DNA of 45,565 bases from Nitrospira sp. (lineage in GTDB: Bacteria > Nitrospirota > Nitrospiria > Nitrospirales > Nitrospiraceae): contig SWDI01000005.1 of NCBI GenBank assembly GCA_005116955.1, positions 219,263-264,827 on the forward strand, read 5' to 3'. The position numbers and the translations under genes are program-made. Below the pieces are notes generated by a model. It was given only the letters and a program-made list of their open reading frames with translations, was not told the origin of the DNA and ran no database searches. This document shows, one piece after another, positions 8,841 to 17,765 of the stretch (within the stretch, counting starts at the first letter, position 1; each line of letters begins with the position of its first letter).

Positions 8841-9731
8841 ATGAACATTGCAGATTATCTGGAACAGAAACGCATTGAGGTTGACCGTTTTCTCGACTTT
8901 GTGGCCCCACCGACCGCGGTGCCGCCGACGACCTTGCACGAGAGCATGCGTTATAGCCTAATGGCAGGAGGAAAACGGGTGCGGCCGATTCTGACGATTG
9001 CAGCAGCGGAAGCATTGGGGCAGACCCCACCTGGTCTCATGGCAGTCGCCTGTTCGCTGGAATTCATCCATACCTATTCGCTAATCCACGACGATCTGCC
9101 TTCTATGGATAACGATGACTTTCGCCGGGGAAAACCAACGAATCACAAAGTCTATGGCGAGGCGATGGCCATCCTTTCCGGGGATGCCCTGCTCACAATG
9201 GCCTTCAACCTGGTTAGCCGGCCAGATCTCATGAAGGCCTGCGATCCGGTGCGGCAAGTCCGCATCATTCAAGAATTGTCTTTTGGCTCCGGCAACATTG
9301 GCATGGTGGGTGGCCAGGTGTTCGATATCCAAGCTGAAAATAAGGACATCGATCTCCCAACCCTTCAGAACATTCATAAGCACAAGACCGGCATGCTCAT
9401 GCGCGCTGCGGTCCGCATGGGCGCCATTGCCGCTGGAGCAAGCGACCGGCAGCTTGATGACATGACCGGCTATGCTGAAGACATCGGGTTGGCCTTTCAA
9501 ATCGCCGATGACGTGCTGAATGTGACCGGCACCAGGGAAGAGCTGGGGAAGAATCCCAACACCGATGCTGAGCGCGGGAAAAAAACCTACCCGACGTTCT
9601 ACGGCGTGGATGGGGCGAAAAAACTGGCCGACGACTGTGTGACCCGCGCCATCAATCGCCTGTCTTCGTTTGGGCCTTCCGCCGATCCCTTGCGGGAAAT
9701 CGCGCGATATATCACAAGCCGCAAGAACTGA
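8841..9731 (+). CDS. ispA: Farnesyl/geranylgeranyl diphosphate synthase
   Basis: A trans-isoprenyl diphosphate synthase of about 296 residues, starting at MNIADYLEQKR. It condenses isopentenyl diphosphate with allylic diphosphates to make C15/C20 chains for quinones, carotenoids and other isoprenoids. The substrate-binding region GGKRVRP, the first Asp-rich motif (HDDLPSMDND followed by RRGKPTNHK) and the second motif (FQIADDVLN) are all present, as is the LGK...D...K-TYP signature. The second motif ends in Asn, as in some bacterial GGPP synthases, rather than the usual Asp. The window frame opens at 8790, but the ATG at 8841 matches the family N-terminus. It is followed by a carotenoid gene, supporting a role in that pathway. 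Confidence 0.93.
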   Translation: MNIADYLEQKRIEVDRFLDFVAPPTAVPPTTLHESMRYSLMAGGKRVRPILTIAAAEALGQTPPGLMAVACSLEFIHTYSLIHDDLPSMDNDDFRRGKPTNHKVYGEAMAILSGDALLTMAFNLVSRPDLMKACDPVRQVRIIQELSFGSGNIGMVGGQVFDIQAENKDIDLPTLQNIHKHKTGMLMRAAVRMGAIAAGASDRQLDDMTGYAEDIGLAFQIADDVLNVTGTREELGKNPNTDAERGKKTYPTFYGVDGAKKLADDCVTRAINRLSSFGPSADPLREIARYITSRKN

Positions 9732-9818
9732 GGCTCCCTGCGGACAGGTCTTGCACAATCATGACGCTTGTTGGCACCGCTATTACCGGCCCATTGAGAA
9801 CTCACAGCTTACAACTTG

Positions 9819-10628
9819 ATGGAAGTCTTTGACCTCTTTCTCAAGACGATCCTCCTCCGCCCCTATGTCTTTGCGTTCCTGACCGCATTTCTCTTCGCCG
9901 CGATTCAACTGATTGGCTGGCCACGAACCTGGCGCTTCTGGCTCATCAGCTGGGCAACGGCGTTCGCCTGTGAGTTCTCGTCCACGCGAACCGGCATCCC
10001 ATTCGGCTGGTACTTCTACAATGGCTCGACGGTCGGTCAGGAACTCTATTTTTTCGACGTGCCATTCATGGATTCCATCTCGTTCAGCTTCCTGCTGTTT
10101 GCTTCCTACTGCGTCGCGCTCGGGCTGCTGCTGCCACGTACATCATCGCAAACAGATGCCCGTTTTCCTCTACGGCAGCTGAACTTCGATCTCAGTATGC
10201 GAACGAGTTGGGGTGTCTATGCCCTCACCACGTTCCTCTTCGCCTTTGTCGATATGGTGATTGATCCGGTCGCCCTACGCGGCGACCGTTGGTTCTTGGG
10301 CAAAATCTACTATTACCCCGACCCGGGCTGGCATTTCGGTGTTCCCGTGGCCAACTACATCGGCTGGGCTGTGGTGGGACTCATTTCACTGGCTCTCTAT
10401 TTCCCGCTGGACCGACGGCTCACCCCTCCCTCGCCACCTCAGTTACTCACTCAGCGGCTATTGCTAGGAGTCGGGCTCTATTATGGAGTCTTGGCCTTCA
10501 ATCTCAGCATGACATTTTGGATCGGCGAAACGTTCATGGGCCTGTGTGGCTTGCTCATGCATCTCCCTATCTTCGTCCTGCTCGTTGCCCGCCTTTCTCA
10601 CGTTCGGCAATACCATCTCACCAAATAG
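9819..10628 (+). CDS. Carotenoid biosynthesis membrane protein (DUF422, CruF-like)
   Basis: A roughly 269-residue protein with about seven hydrophobic segments. Diagnostic motifs of the DUF422/COG2324 family are present: FACEFSSTRTGIPFGWYFY near residue 50 and the later ALRGDRWFLGKIYYY-PDPGWHFGVPVANYIGW. Members such as CruF hydrate the psi ends of linear carotenoids. It lies 87 bases downstream of ispA on the same strand, consistent with isoprenoid flow to carotenoids. A TTG three bases upstream (9816) could also initiate. The exact substrate is not deducible. Confidence 0.85.
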   Translation: MEVFDLFLKTILLRPYVFAFLTAFLFAAIQLIGWPRTWRFWLISWATAFACEFSSTRTGIPFGWYFYNGSTVGQELYFFDVPFMDSISFSFLLFASYCVALGLLLPRTSSQTDARFPLRQLNFDLSMRTSWGVYALTTFLFAFVDMVIDPVALRGDRWFLGKIYYYPDPGWHFGVPVANYIGWAVVGLISLALYFPLDRRLTPPSPPQLLTQRLLLGVGLYYGVLAFNLSMTFWIGETFMGLCGLLMHLPIFVLLVARLSHVRQYHLTK

Positions 10629-10763
10629 TACGGTGGTATTCACGCTGAAGAATTTGTATAGTGAGATAACGTCTCCTGTGGTCATGGAGAGAAGAGACGG
10701 TGGTGCAATCCTGAACTGCCGCAGAGCCCCATCTCGCGACCCATACGCTTGATAGACTTCGTT

Positions 10764-11108
10764 ATGGCGAAACATTTCAACTTCATCACCGTCATCGTGC
10801 TCCTGCTCACGTCCTTGTGGCTCTCCCCTGTGGTTTTGGCCAAAGGCCCAGAACTCCTGCACGTGCTCGGCATTGTGACCTTGATCGATGCGAAACATCT
10901 TGAAGTGAAAACTACCAAAGGGCCGATTGTGTCGGTTCTGCTCACCAAGCAGGTGAAATATAAGAACAAGAGCAACCCGAAATCACTCGATCCACCCGCT
11001 GTAGGCGACCGTGTCATTATTGAAGCGTCGAAAGATGAGAAGAACAAGAAGGTTATGGCGACGGTCGTGCATTATTCACCAATCAGGAACACTCCAGCCC
11101 CTCGGTAA
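10764..11108 (+). CDS. Small secreted protein, DUF5666-like
   Basis: Beginning at the ATG at 10764, the product of about 114 residues has a signal peptide (TVIVLLLTSLWLSPVVLA) and a mature domain of alternating beta strands (VLGIVTLIDAKHLEVKTTKG, VSVLLTKQVKYK, VGDRVIIEAS). This is the pattern of small OB-like domains often annotated DUF5666. Such proteins are exported, but their function is unknown. A TTG upstream at 10749 is less likely. It is followed by the phage-holin-like membrane protein gene. Confidence 0.7.
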   Translation: MAKHFNFITVIVLLLTSLWLSPVVLAKGPELLHVLGIVTLIDAKHLEVKTTKGPIVSVLLTKQVKYKNKSNPKSLDPPAVGDRVIIEASKDEKNKKVMATVVHYSPIRNTPAPR

Positions 11109-11180
11109 TCAATGCCAACGATTCGTTTTGCGAGAACTGTCCAAGAATCCCCGTTCCACGGAGGAGTACGCCATGCGCTC

Positions 11181-11570
11181 ATGCGTATTCTCATCACAGG
11201 AATCGCGGTCTTCTTGGCGATCTCGATCGTCCCCGGCCTGGAAGCAGACAGTCTGACGGCCGGCATTGCCGCCGTGCTGATCCTGACGGTCTTGAATGTG
11301 ATCCTGCGCCCTATTCTCTTGCTGCTCGCTTTGCCATTAATCGTGTTTACACTCGGCCTCTTTCTCGTGGTCTTGAACGCCTTGTTGCTGGGTTTGACCG
11401 CGTTCCTGGTCAAGGGGTTTACCGTCTCAGGGTTCTGGCCTGCTGCCGGTGGGGCGCTTATCATCAGCTTGGTCACCACCATCCTCAACAGATGGACCGT
11501 CGACCGTCGTCCTCTCGCAGAGGTTCCCGACGAACCGCGACGCCCTCCCAAAATTATCAATCCTGATTGA
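11181..11570 (+). CDS. Phage-holin-4-2-like membrane protein
   Basis: A protein of about 130 residues with four hydrophobic segments, including LTAGIAAVLILTVLNVILRP and LLALPLIVFTLGLFLVVLNA, then a FTVSGFWPAAGGALIISL segment. This is the hallmark of the PF04020 (phage_holin_4_2) family. Despite the name, these are common chromosomal inner-membrane proteins of unknown function. Start assigned at MRILITGIAV; the purine-rich GGAGGAG lies 14 bases upstream, a long spacing. The frame extends upstream to 11112. Confidence 0.8.
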   Translation: MRILITGIAVFLAISIVPGLEADSLTAGIAAVLILTVLNVILRPILLLLALPLIVFTLGLFLVVLNALLLGLTAFLVKGFTVSGFWPAAGGALIISLVTTILNRWTVDRRPLAEVPDEPRRPPKIINPD

Positions 11571-11639
11571 TCCACGAAGACCGCACGTTCAAGCGGAATG
11601 GCTACTCGCTGGTTGGAGCAATTTCCTTTTGACAGTTAC

Positions 11640-11668
11640 GGCACGCCGATCGGAATCACCGGCGTGCC
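11640..11668. terminator. Perfect hairpin, terminator-like but no T-run
   Basis: GGCACGCCG, an 11-base loop, then CGGCGTGCC; nine perfect base pairs. It lies 70 bases downstream of the phage-holin-like gene, so it may stop or stabilise that transcript, although no T-tract follows. Confidence 0.45.
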
Positions 11669-11923
11669 ATGCACATGTGACAGCAACAGCTCGTCACAAC
11701 CCGTTCACACTCTTTTGACGATCAGGCCTTCAATCGGCTCGTTTTTCATAGACCATCCCCTCCTGGTGATTCCCCTCATGACTCGCTCGACCTATGTGAT
11801 ACATGAACATCATCAGCATCATGATTGAAGTGTTTATCGAAACCCAAATCGTTATCATCGCCATATCACCAAACATAATATCCTTTCCTTTCCTTCATAG
11901 GATCGTAAATGGTTGTATACCTC

Positions 11924-11950
11924 TAAGATTCGGTGGCGCCGCCAATCTTA
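11924..11950. repeat. Compact inverted repeat
   Basis: TAAGATT and AATCTTA flank a GC-rich centre (GGTGGC/GCCGCC) so that nearly the whole 27 bases can pair, with one bulged C and one G-T pair. There is no T-run. The role is unknown: it could be a transcript end, a protein-binding palindrome or a repeat remnant. Confidence 0.4.
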
Positions 11951-12693
11951 TGACTATCACTACGTAGACGTACAGCAACTTGCGTGCCTGCGGCCATGTC
12001 GTTCGTTGTTGACGATTACCTGATCGTAAGTGTTGGAAAAAGCTGACCAGCGCCGATCGGGATCATGCGATCAGCATTGGGGTGACGCACTCTGATCGAG
12101 AGGAATGGATCTGATACGTACAGCCGCCGTATCGGTTTCGATACGAAGAGACCCATGGCAAACCATCTGTTCTGTTGATCTGTGCGACTCGTTTACCAGC
12201 GGTGCAGAGTAGTTTCCTTCATAAACTGACAGGAGCCTACAGCGCAGCTATAGGTCACTTACCGACGAGCTGCTTTTCATCACGTGCTGACCAGAGAACA
12301 CCTGCACCGCCTGTTGGATCGCTGCAAGAATCTCGCGATGTCTACGAGGTCTTCGCGAACTCAGAAACTGGCAGTCGCCTCTTCGACCACACGCTTGATC
12401 TCCGAGGATTTGCTGGTTGAGATCTCTCGTATGCTCTTAATCAAGACCTATCCTGTTTCATGATAGAACAAGCGAGTGATGCGTGGTTTTCCCGCGTAGG
12501 TCACGACCTTCATATCTACACTCTGCCACACAATTATTATTCCTACTCATCTGTGAACTCTGCGCGTCTAGGCTGAAAACGCTTGATACTGTGGATGATC
12601 TGGGCTCTTGACCACGAGGAGCTGCTATCCCGATTGAGAGGTATGCCTCTTGCTGTCCGTAAACTATCACTCATTTATACAGAGGAGGATTAC

Positions 12694-14256
12694 ATGGAGC
12701 CAACATTGGCCATTCGACAGCCACAGAAAAGGCGTACGACACATCGCCTCTTGTTCTTCCATCCACGCGCAATGGTCCTGTGCCTGTGCATGACCGCACT
12801 CGGCATCCCCACTGCCGGACTTTGCGCATCGACGCCATCTGACCTTCCACTGTTTCTGGATGCCCCAAGCAATGTTCCCCCTGCGATTGACCAAGCATTT
12901 TCGTCACCTCAGATGTCCAAACGATGGGTGCGCCGTCACCGAAATGTCGGGCTCAATCCTGCTGCGTTGGAGGCCATGAAACGCGCACGCAAGGAGACGA
13001 AACCTGGCCTCACGCTGGACCTGTTCGATGCCGGGACTCGCACACTGGAGATCGATGAACCGGAAATCCAACCCAATAAGGCGAAGGTGTGGCGCGGACG
13101 GGTGCGAGGTGAACAGGACAGCGACATTACCTTGGCGGTACGCGGTACCAAGATGGTCGGAACCATTACCTCGGGTCAGCGACTCTACAAAATCGAGCCG
13201 ACCGAGGACAACCGCCACCGTCTCGTCGAAATAGATGAAGACGCCATGCGACCGGACCACCACCCACTCATGGTGCCCGATGATGGCACTCCCGCAGAAC
13301 CTCCCGCCCCAGAGCCCAACCTCCAGCAGCCTGATGCCCGTTCGGCTGCCACGACCGACACCGTGACAACCGCAGCCGCGACGACGAACACCGTCGTCGA
13401 CCTATTAGTCGTCTACACCTCTACGGCAAGAAGCAAGCAGGGTGGCCAGGCTGCCATGAATGCGTTGATTGCGATGGGCGTCGATTTGGCCAATCAAGCT
13501 TACAAAAACAGCCAAATCGCCATGCAGCTCAGGCTGGTCCGCGCTGCTGAGGTCACCTATGTGGAAACGGGCAACATCAGCACTGATCTTTCGCGCTTGC
13601 AAAGAACCAGCGATGGTTTTCTGGATCAGGTTCATCAATTGCGCAATCAATATAAGGCCGACCTGGTCGCGATGATCGTGGACAACGGCGGGCCTTATTG
13701 CGGCATCGCCTATGTCATGGCGAACGGCCCACGGGCGAGCTTTGCCAGTTGGGCATTCAGCGTGACAGATCGCGACTGCGTGTCGAATAACACCCTCACC
13801 CACGAACTGGGACATAATATGGGGGATGCGCATGATCGCGCGAGCGGCGGCACCGGTGTCTTTGCCTACTCATATGGATATCGGGATCCCATCGGAAAAT
13901 TCCGAACGATCATGGCCTACGCCTGTCCCAATGTCTCCTGCCCGCGCGTGAAGTATTTCTCAAACCCGAAGATCTTGATCAACGGTCGGCCGGCCGGGAT
14001 CGATCACAGGATCAACCCGACAAACTCCGCGGACAATGCCCGCTCCATGAACGAGGTCCGGAACGTCATTGCGGCCTGGCGCACAGGAACTGCAACTTCC
14101 GCCGCAGCTCCCGACGGCTTGAAAGATTCCCGTGCAAAGTTGCGCGAAGATTCTCGCGATGATTCGGATGATGATTCGGATAACGACTCGGATGACGACT
14201 CAGACGATAAATCAGGTAACGATTCTCGGGGAAAGTCTCGTAGAACTCTCCCTTAA
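12694..14256 (+). CDS. Secreted reprolysin-like metzincin protease
   Basis: A 520-residue preproprotein starting at MEPTLAIRQ, chosen because AGAGGAGG lies just upstream. A signal-like hydrophobic region follows (LCLCMTALGIPTAGLCAS, about residues 29-46), then a pro-region (about 60-190) and a catalytic domain from about 235. Zinc site HELGHNMGDAHD begins at about residue 370 and fits HExxHxxGxxH; the Met-turn is near residue 407 (TIMAYAC). Metzincins of this kind degrade extracellular proteins. The final 40 residues are an unusual Asp/Ser repeat (DDSDDDSDNDSDDD), probably calcium-binding or a flexible tail. The next gene resembles its pro-region. Confidence 0.9.
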   Translation: MEPTLAIRQPQKRRTTHRLLFFHPRAMVLCLCMTALGIPTAGLCASTPSDLPLFLDAPSNVPPAIDQAFSSPQMSKRWVRRHRNVGLNPAALEAMKRARKETKPGLTLDLFDAGTRTLEIDEPEIQPNKAKVWRGRVRGEQDSDITLAVRGTKMVGTITSGQRLYKIEPTEDNRHRLVEIDEDAMRPDHHPLMVPDDGTPAEPPAPEPNLQQPDARSAATTDTVTTAAATTNTVVDLLVVYTSTARSKQGGQAAMNALIAMGVDLANQAYKNSQIAMQLRLVRAAEVTYVETGNISTDLSRLQRTSDGFLDQVHQLRNQYKADLVAMIVDNGGPYCGIAYVMANGPRASFASWAFSVTDRDCVSNNTLTHELGHNMGDAHDRASGGTGVFAYSYGYRDPIGKFRTIMAYACPNVSCPRVKYFSNPKILINGRPAGIDHRINPTNSADNARSMNEVRNVIAAWRTGTATSAAAPDGLKDSRAKLREDSRDDSDDDSDNDSDDDSDDKSGNDSRGKSRRTLP

Positions 14257-14267
14257 CCGTTATGACA

Positions 14268-14296
14268 CAGGAAGGACCGGCTTCCGGTCCTTCCTG
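14268..14296 (+). terminator. Perfect 13-bp hairpin after the protease gene
   Basis: CAGGAAGGACCGG, three-base loop CTT, CCGGTCCTTCCTG. It lies 11 bases after the stop codon. There is no T-run, so it may act with Rho or as a transcript-stabilising stem. Confidence 0.6.
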
Positions 14297-14331
14297 CCAT
14301 GATCGCGCCGAGATGTCACGTTTGATAGAAT

Positions 14332-14859
14332 GTGCGGCGTGTGAGGCTAGTCCGGAATGACGATTCTGTGATTCACCGATTCAGCTATGTTCTCCTCGCT
14401 GTGGTCGTGGGGGTCATTATTGGCCAGATTGCGTGGGCTGATGAGCCACCGACACCAAAGGGCTTGTGGCACTCCGTCCTGACTTCTCCCTCCGCTGGCC
14501 AACCACCGATGCCACGAAAGCCGTGGATGCTTCGCGAGCGAGAGATCACACTCGACAACTCGCTCCTCCAGACCCTAAAGGATGCAGGAGCCAGACCGCT
14601 TCCTAGAATCACCATCGAGCTCTTCGACAATACCAACCCTGAACTGGACGTCAACTCCACGGTCTCCCGTATCAACGACACTGCCGTCATTCGCGGGACC
14701 TTCAAGCCTCCTATCCAAGGCGACTTCACCTTCGTCATCACCGGCAATCTTCTGATCGGAACCATCCAGATTGGTGATCGGATCTATAAAACCGACCACA
14801 TCGCCAATGGACGATTGCGATTGGTTGAACTCGACCCCGACAAAATGCCGCGAGATTGA
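14332..14859 (+). CDS. Secreted stand-alone pro-region-like protein
   Basis: A 175-residue protein (GTG start; later in-frame GTG codons are alternatives) with a hydrophobic signal segment (YVLLAVVVGVIIGQIAWA). Its C-terminal half resembles the pro-region of the preceding metalloprotease: IELFDNTNPELDV against LDLFDAGTRTLEI, then GTIQIGDRIYK against GTITSGQRLYK, and RLRLVELDPDKM against RHRLVEIDEDAM. There is no catalytic domain. It may inhibit or chaperone the protease, or be a decayed tandem copy. Placement 75 bases downstream, beyond the hairpin, supports duplication. Confidence 0.65.
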   Translation: MRRVRLVRNDDSVIHRFSYVLLAVVVGVIIGQIAWADEPPTPKGLWHSVLTSPSAGQPPMPRKPWMLREREITLDNSLLQTLKDAGARPLPRITIELFDNTNPELDVNSTVSRINDTAVIRGTFKPPIQGDFTFVITGNLLIGTIQIGDRIYKTDHIANGRLRLVELDPDKMPRD

Positions 14860-15633
14860 TGCTCGGAGATCAGCGCCAGTAGAAGGATGGTTTAGGGGCA
14901 GCTCCTACTTCTCAGACCCTATTTCTTCTCGCGGAAGAATTCTATGAATCGTACACCAGGGACTTGAATCTCCCAGTCCTGCGAGCTGCCCAACGGCAGT
15001 GGGCATACAGGTCCCATCACGTCCGGCCCCATCAAGCCTGCGCTTATGTGACACCCGCCGAGTGCCTTGCCCACCACTGCCGCACCGCGCTCCGAGTATC
15101 ACATGACCTCAAAGAACGGCTTGACCAGTAAAGGGCAGCTTCGGCATACTCCCGCGACACATTTTGTCTACTTCACGGATCCGTGGAGGCACACTGTTGT
15201 TACGCCTGCGCGCCATGATATTCCTAACCCCAGTGCGGTCATGGCTTCGGCAGGGATCAGCTTCTCCTCCCAGCGTCAGCGGCGCTCTTCCTTCTGATAC
15301 CGACGTCAATTTGCCGCGTGCATGTCATTCCTGTGATGAAGCGGGTTGAGTGTGCCCACCGCCTCGTCAGAAGGGTACGAACGTGTCGATCGAGACAACC
15401 AATGTGAGGCGTTTTAAAGTGAAGAAGGGATGCACGAATGCGAGGGCCGCTTCCGTATGCAGCAGTTGTTCGGACAGCAAAACCGTCTACGCCGGCCAGA
15501 GAACGGGAAAGCGTTACAGCAAGCGCTAACGACGACGGTGGTGTGGGGTCGGACCATGCCACTGGTTTCCCAACGGGGTCACGCGACAAAATGATGGCAT
15601 TCGAGTACCCCGATGCAAGGAGGACGCGACAGT
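14860..15633. other. Non-coding stretch before the secreted cluster
   Basis: About 770 bases with only short overlapping frames and no recognisable protein or RNA. A segment near 14960-15000 looks superficially like a tRNA T-arm on the minus strand but does not fold. The end carries AAGGAGG just before 15634. The promoter of the secreted-protein cluster probably lies here. Confidence 0.4.
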
Positions 15634-16134
15634 ATGTTCGAAGGTAGAAACACGCAACGCTTGATGTTCTGGCATCTAGGACTATTCGCTGTGGGGATGC
15701 TGGGGGCGGTGCTTAGTAATGGTGCGAGCGCCTTCGCCGAGATTCGTGACGAACTGCTACCCTATGACCCGTCGTCCCCCTGTGCGTCATTTGAGCAGGC
15801 CGCGCACAATTTACGCGATATGCAGGAGAGTTATCAGCAGTCGCAGCGGCAGGATGAGAACCTGCTGCTCATGCAGCAACTCGGGAATTTCGGGCAAGAA
15901 ATGGCAAAGCAGTTGACCAAGCAATGTAATCCGTCATCGTTCGACTGTATCAACGAGATGAGCCAACAAAACCTGCAGGCGCAGAGTCACTTTGACCAGC
16001 GGCAGGCCGGGCGGAACTTCGAGATGTCACAGCTCAGTTCGAAGCTGGACCGATTGCGGTTTGAGCAGCGCCAGTGTGAGGACATGGTCGAACGGTTTGT
16101 AACTAAGCTGCGTGAAGTCCAAAGATCGAGATGA
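15634..16134 (+). CDS. Secreted glutamine-rich coiled-coil protein
   Basis: A 166-residue protein starting at MFEGRNTQRL behind an AAGGAGG site. It has a signal peptide (LGLFAVGMLGAVLSNGASAFA). The mature part is helical and very rich in Gln/Glu (YQQSQRQDENLLLMQQLGNF, MSQQNLQAQSHFDQRQAG), with four cysteines (PSSPCASF, KQCNPSSFDCINE, RQCEDM). No family is recognised. Coiled-coil and disulphide bonds suggest a periplasmic or surface structural part. It heads the run of secreted genes at 15.6-25.3 kb. Confidence 0.75.
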   Translation: MFEGRNTQRLMFWHLGLFAVGMLGAVLSNGASAFAEIRDELLPYDPSSPCASFEQAAHNLRDMQESYQQSQRQDENLLLMQQLGNFGQEMAKQLTKQCNPSSFDCINEMSQQNLQAQSHFDQRQAGRNFEMSQLSSKLDRLRFEQRQCEDMVERFVTKLREVQRSR

Positions 16135-16178
16135 GGGGGAAAGCTGCCACGGATCGGTAGATTTCCTTGGAGGGAGCC

Positions 16179-16225
16179 ATGCAATCTGGTTTTCATGAGA
16201 GGTGGTGTTGGCAAGGGGTGGGGGG
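16179..16225 (+). other. Poly-G tract causing -1 frame break at the gene start
   Basis: An ATG at 16179 sits four bases behind GGAGGGAG, a far better start than the GTG at 16202, but its frame ends after 22 codons. Near 16220-16225 a run of six G's occurs. Adding one G, or a -1 slip at G-GGG-GGC, joins this start to the long frame. The result would be a normal signal peptide. It is either an under-called homopolymer or a slippery/phase-variable tract. Confidence 0.55.
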
Positions 16226-17623
16226 CTCATACTCGGCATCACCTTAATGGGGCCGGTGGGGCCGGCTCAGGCTGGCGTCGATGTCATCACCGGACCAGCC
16301 TGCCTGGAGAAGGTGGTGCGGATTCAGTTGAGCCAAGTGGTGCCGCCCTTGGTAGGCAACCCGGTGGTGCACGAAGGGGTGACGCATCTAGCGTATGTCG
16401 ACAATCTCACCTATCAGACAGTCCAGGCAGAGGTTCCCATTCGATACTGGGGGGAATATCACGTCTGGGGCAGCCGGGCTTTGGAAATCGAACAGGGAGA
16501 ACGAGCGTCGGTGGAACGGATTGATACCGTGACCGTCGGCTATGTGACGGTGCCGCCTCACGCGAAACGACAGTTGATGGGGATAAAAATCGGTCGGCCG
16601 CAGGATGTGTTTCAGTATCCCCCAGAACCGGTCGATACGATACGGATGCCAGAATATGAACTGGCGCCAGAAGGTGCGAAATGTGTGCTGGCAGGTAAAG
16701 CGATCAGACAATCGCCCGTGCCCAGCCGGACAGCGCCCTTACCAGTCCAAGAGGCCCGAGCGCGGCCCTATGAAGGCCCGTCAAGTGGGTCGCCGGGAGC
16801 TGGAGGAAAGGATGATGGCGTACCAATGGTATTGGTCAAGGGTGGCGAATTCACCATGGGGAGCATGAGCGGATCAAGAGACGAGCTGCCCCCCCATCGG
16901 GTCCAGCTCGACGCCTTTTATCTCGACACCTATGAGGTCACGAACAAGCGCTTCCGGCAGTTTGTGGAGGACACGAAATATCAGACGACCGCACAGGCGG
17001 AAGGCAGCGGGAAACTTCTGGGATCGGATCTCAAATGGGTGGCAGTGGCAGGCGCCCATTGGCTGAAGCCTGAGGGCGGCGAGTCCGTGTTTGCTTCGAA
17101 CCGGGAGGAACATCCGGTGGTGCAGGTGTCGTGGGGTGACGCCGAGGCCTATTGTGCTTGGGCGGGCAAGCGCTTGCCGACGGAAGTGGAATGGGAATAT
17201 GCGGCACGGGCGGGGGCCACAACTGCACATTGGTGGGGTGATGGGCCTCCAGGGTCGCGCCGTGTGGAGAATGTAGCAGATGTGACCCATAAGCAGGCGT
17301 TTCCTGCTCGGTCTTTGCCCATCATGGAAGGCTACACGGATGAGTTTGCTCGCACGGCACCGGTGGGGATGTTTGAGGCGAATCCCTGGGGTCTTCATGA
17401 CATGGCGGGGAACGTCAGCGAATGGGTGAGCGACTGGTATGGCGAACGTCATATGGACAGTCCATTACGGAATCCGACAGGCAAGGCACGGGGTGAGTTC
17501 AAGGTGATCCGTGGCGGGTCGTGGTTCAATACTCCGCGGACCCTGCGATCTGCGTACCGGAACGACGCCCTGCCGTCGTATCGGAACTACGTTATTGGGT
17601 TCCGATGCGCGAAGACTCCCTAG
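16202..17623 (+). CDS. Secreted FGE/SUMF1-fold protein lacking catalytic cysteines
   Basis: The long frame encodes 473 residues. It has a signal-like start (GLILGITLMGPVGPAQA), an unfamiliar N-terminal domain (about 25-180, with two cysteines), a short Ser/Gly/Pro linker, and a C-terminal FGE-sulfatase domain (about 208-473). Family signatures are MVLVKGGEFTMGS, HRVQLDAFYLDTYEVTNKRF, HPVVQVSWGDAEAYCAWAGK, RLPTEVEWEYAARAG, GLHDMAGNVSEWVSDWYG and VIRGGSWFNTP...GFRC. True formylglycine-generating enzymes need a pair of cysteines after the GGS motif, which is absent here, so it is probably a binding or structural domain. The start is disturbed; see the poly-G entry. Confidence 0.85.
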   Translation: MVLARGGGLILGITLMGPVGPAQAGVDVITGPACLEKVVRIQLSQVVPPLVGNPVVHEGVTHLAYVDNLTYQTVQAEVPIRYWGEYHVWGSRALEIEQGERASVERIDTVTVGYVTVPPHAKRQLMGIKIGRPQDVFQYPPEPVDTIRMPEYELAPEGAKCVLAGKAIRQSPVPSRTAPLPVQEARARPYEGPSSGSPGAGGKDDGVPMVLVKGGEFTMGSMSGSRDELPPHRVQLDAFYLDTYEVTNKRFRQFVEDTKYQTTAQAEGSGKLLGSDLKWVAVAGAHWLKPEGGESVFASNREEHPVVQVSWGDAEAYCAWAGKRLPTEVEWEYAARAGATTAHWWGDGPPGSRRVENVADVTHKQAFPARSLPIMEGYTDEFARTAPVGMFEANPWGLHDMAGNVSEWVSDWYGERHMDSPLRNPTGKARGEFKVIRGGSWFNTPRTLRSAYRNDALPSYRNYVIGFRCAKTP

Positions 17624-17765
17624 TCCTGGCCCCTTGGGCCTTGGCTGTTGTTTCGGAAGAGGCCGGGTGGATCGGGTGCCTGCAGGATGTACCGTGAGGG
17701 CCAAGGAGTGAGTCGATTCGACACAATTCTATAGCGGGCAACAGCAAGATGGAGGGAGGCACGTG

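Larger units (their letters stand above)
11571..12693. other. Long non-coding stretch with hairpins
   Basis: About 1.1 kb without a supportable gene. Short frames (for example around 11600-11830 and 12175-12420) have no recognisable protein. Two inverted repeats stand out and are given separately. The last 200 bases probably hold the promoter of the metalloprotease gene. The ribosome binding site AGAGGAGG lies just before 12694. Confidence 0.45.

Noticed and set aside
11112-11570. Phage lysis holin
   Set aside because: The PF04020 family name is misleading; no endolysin, capsid or other phage gene is nearby.
14940-15060. tRNA-like segment on the minus strand
   Set aside because: A T-loop-like TTCAAGT is present but the T stem cannot pair correctly and no acceptor or anticodon arms can be drawn.
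16202-17623. Annotation as an active formylglycine-generating enzyme
   Set aside because: The cysteine pair following the GGS motif of true enzymes is absent, and no sulfatase gene lies in the window.
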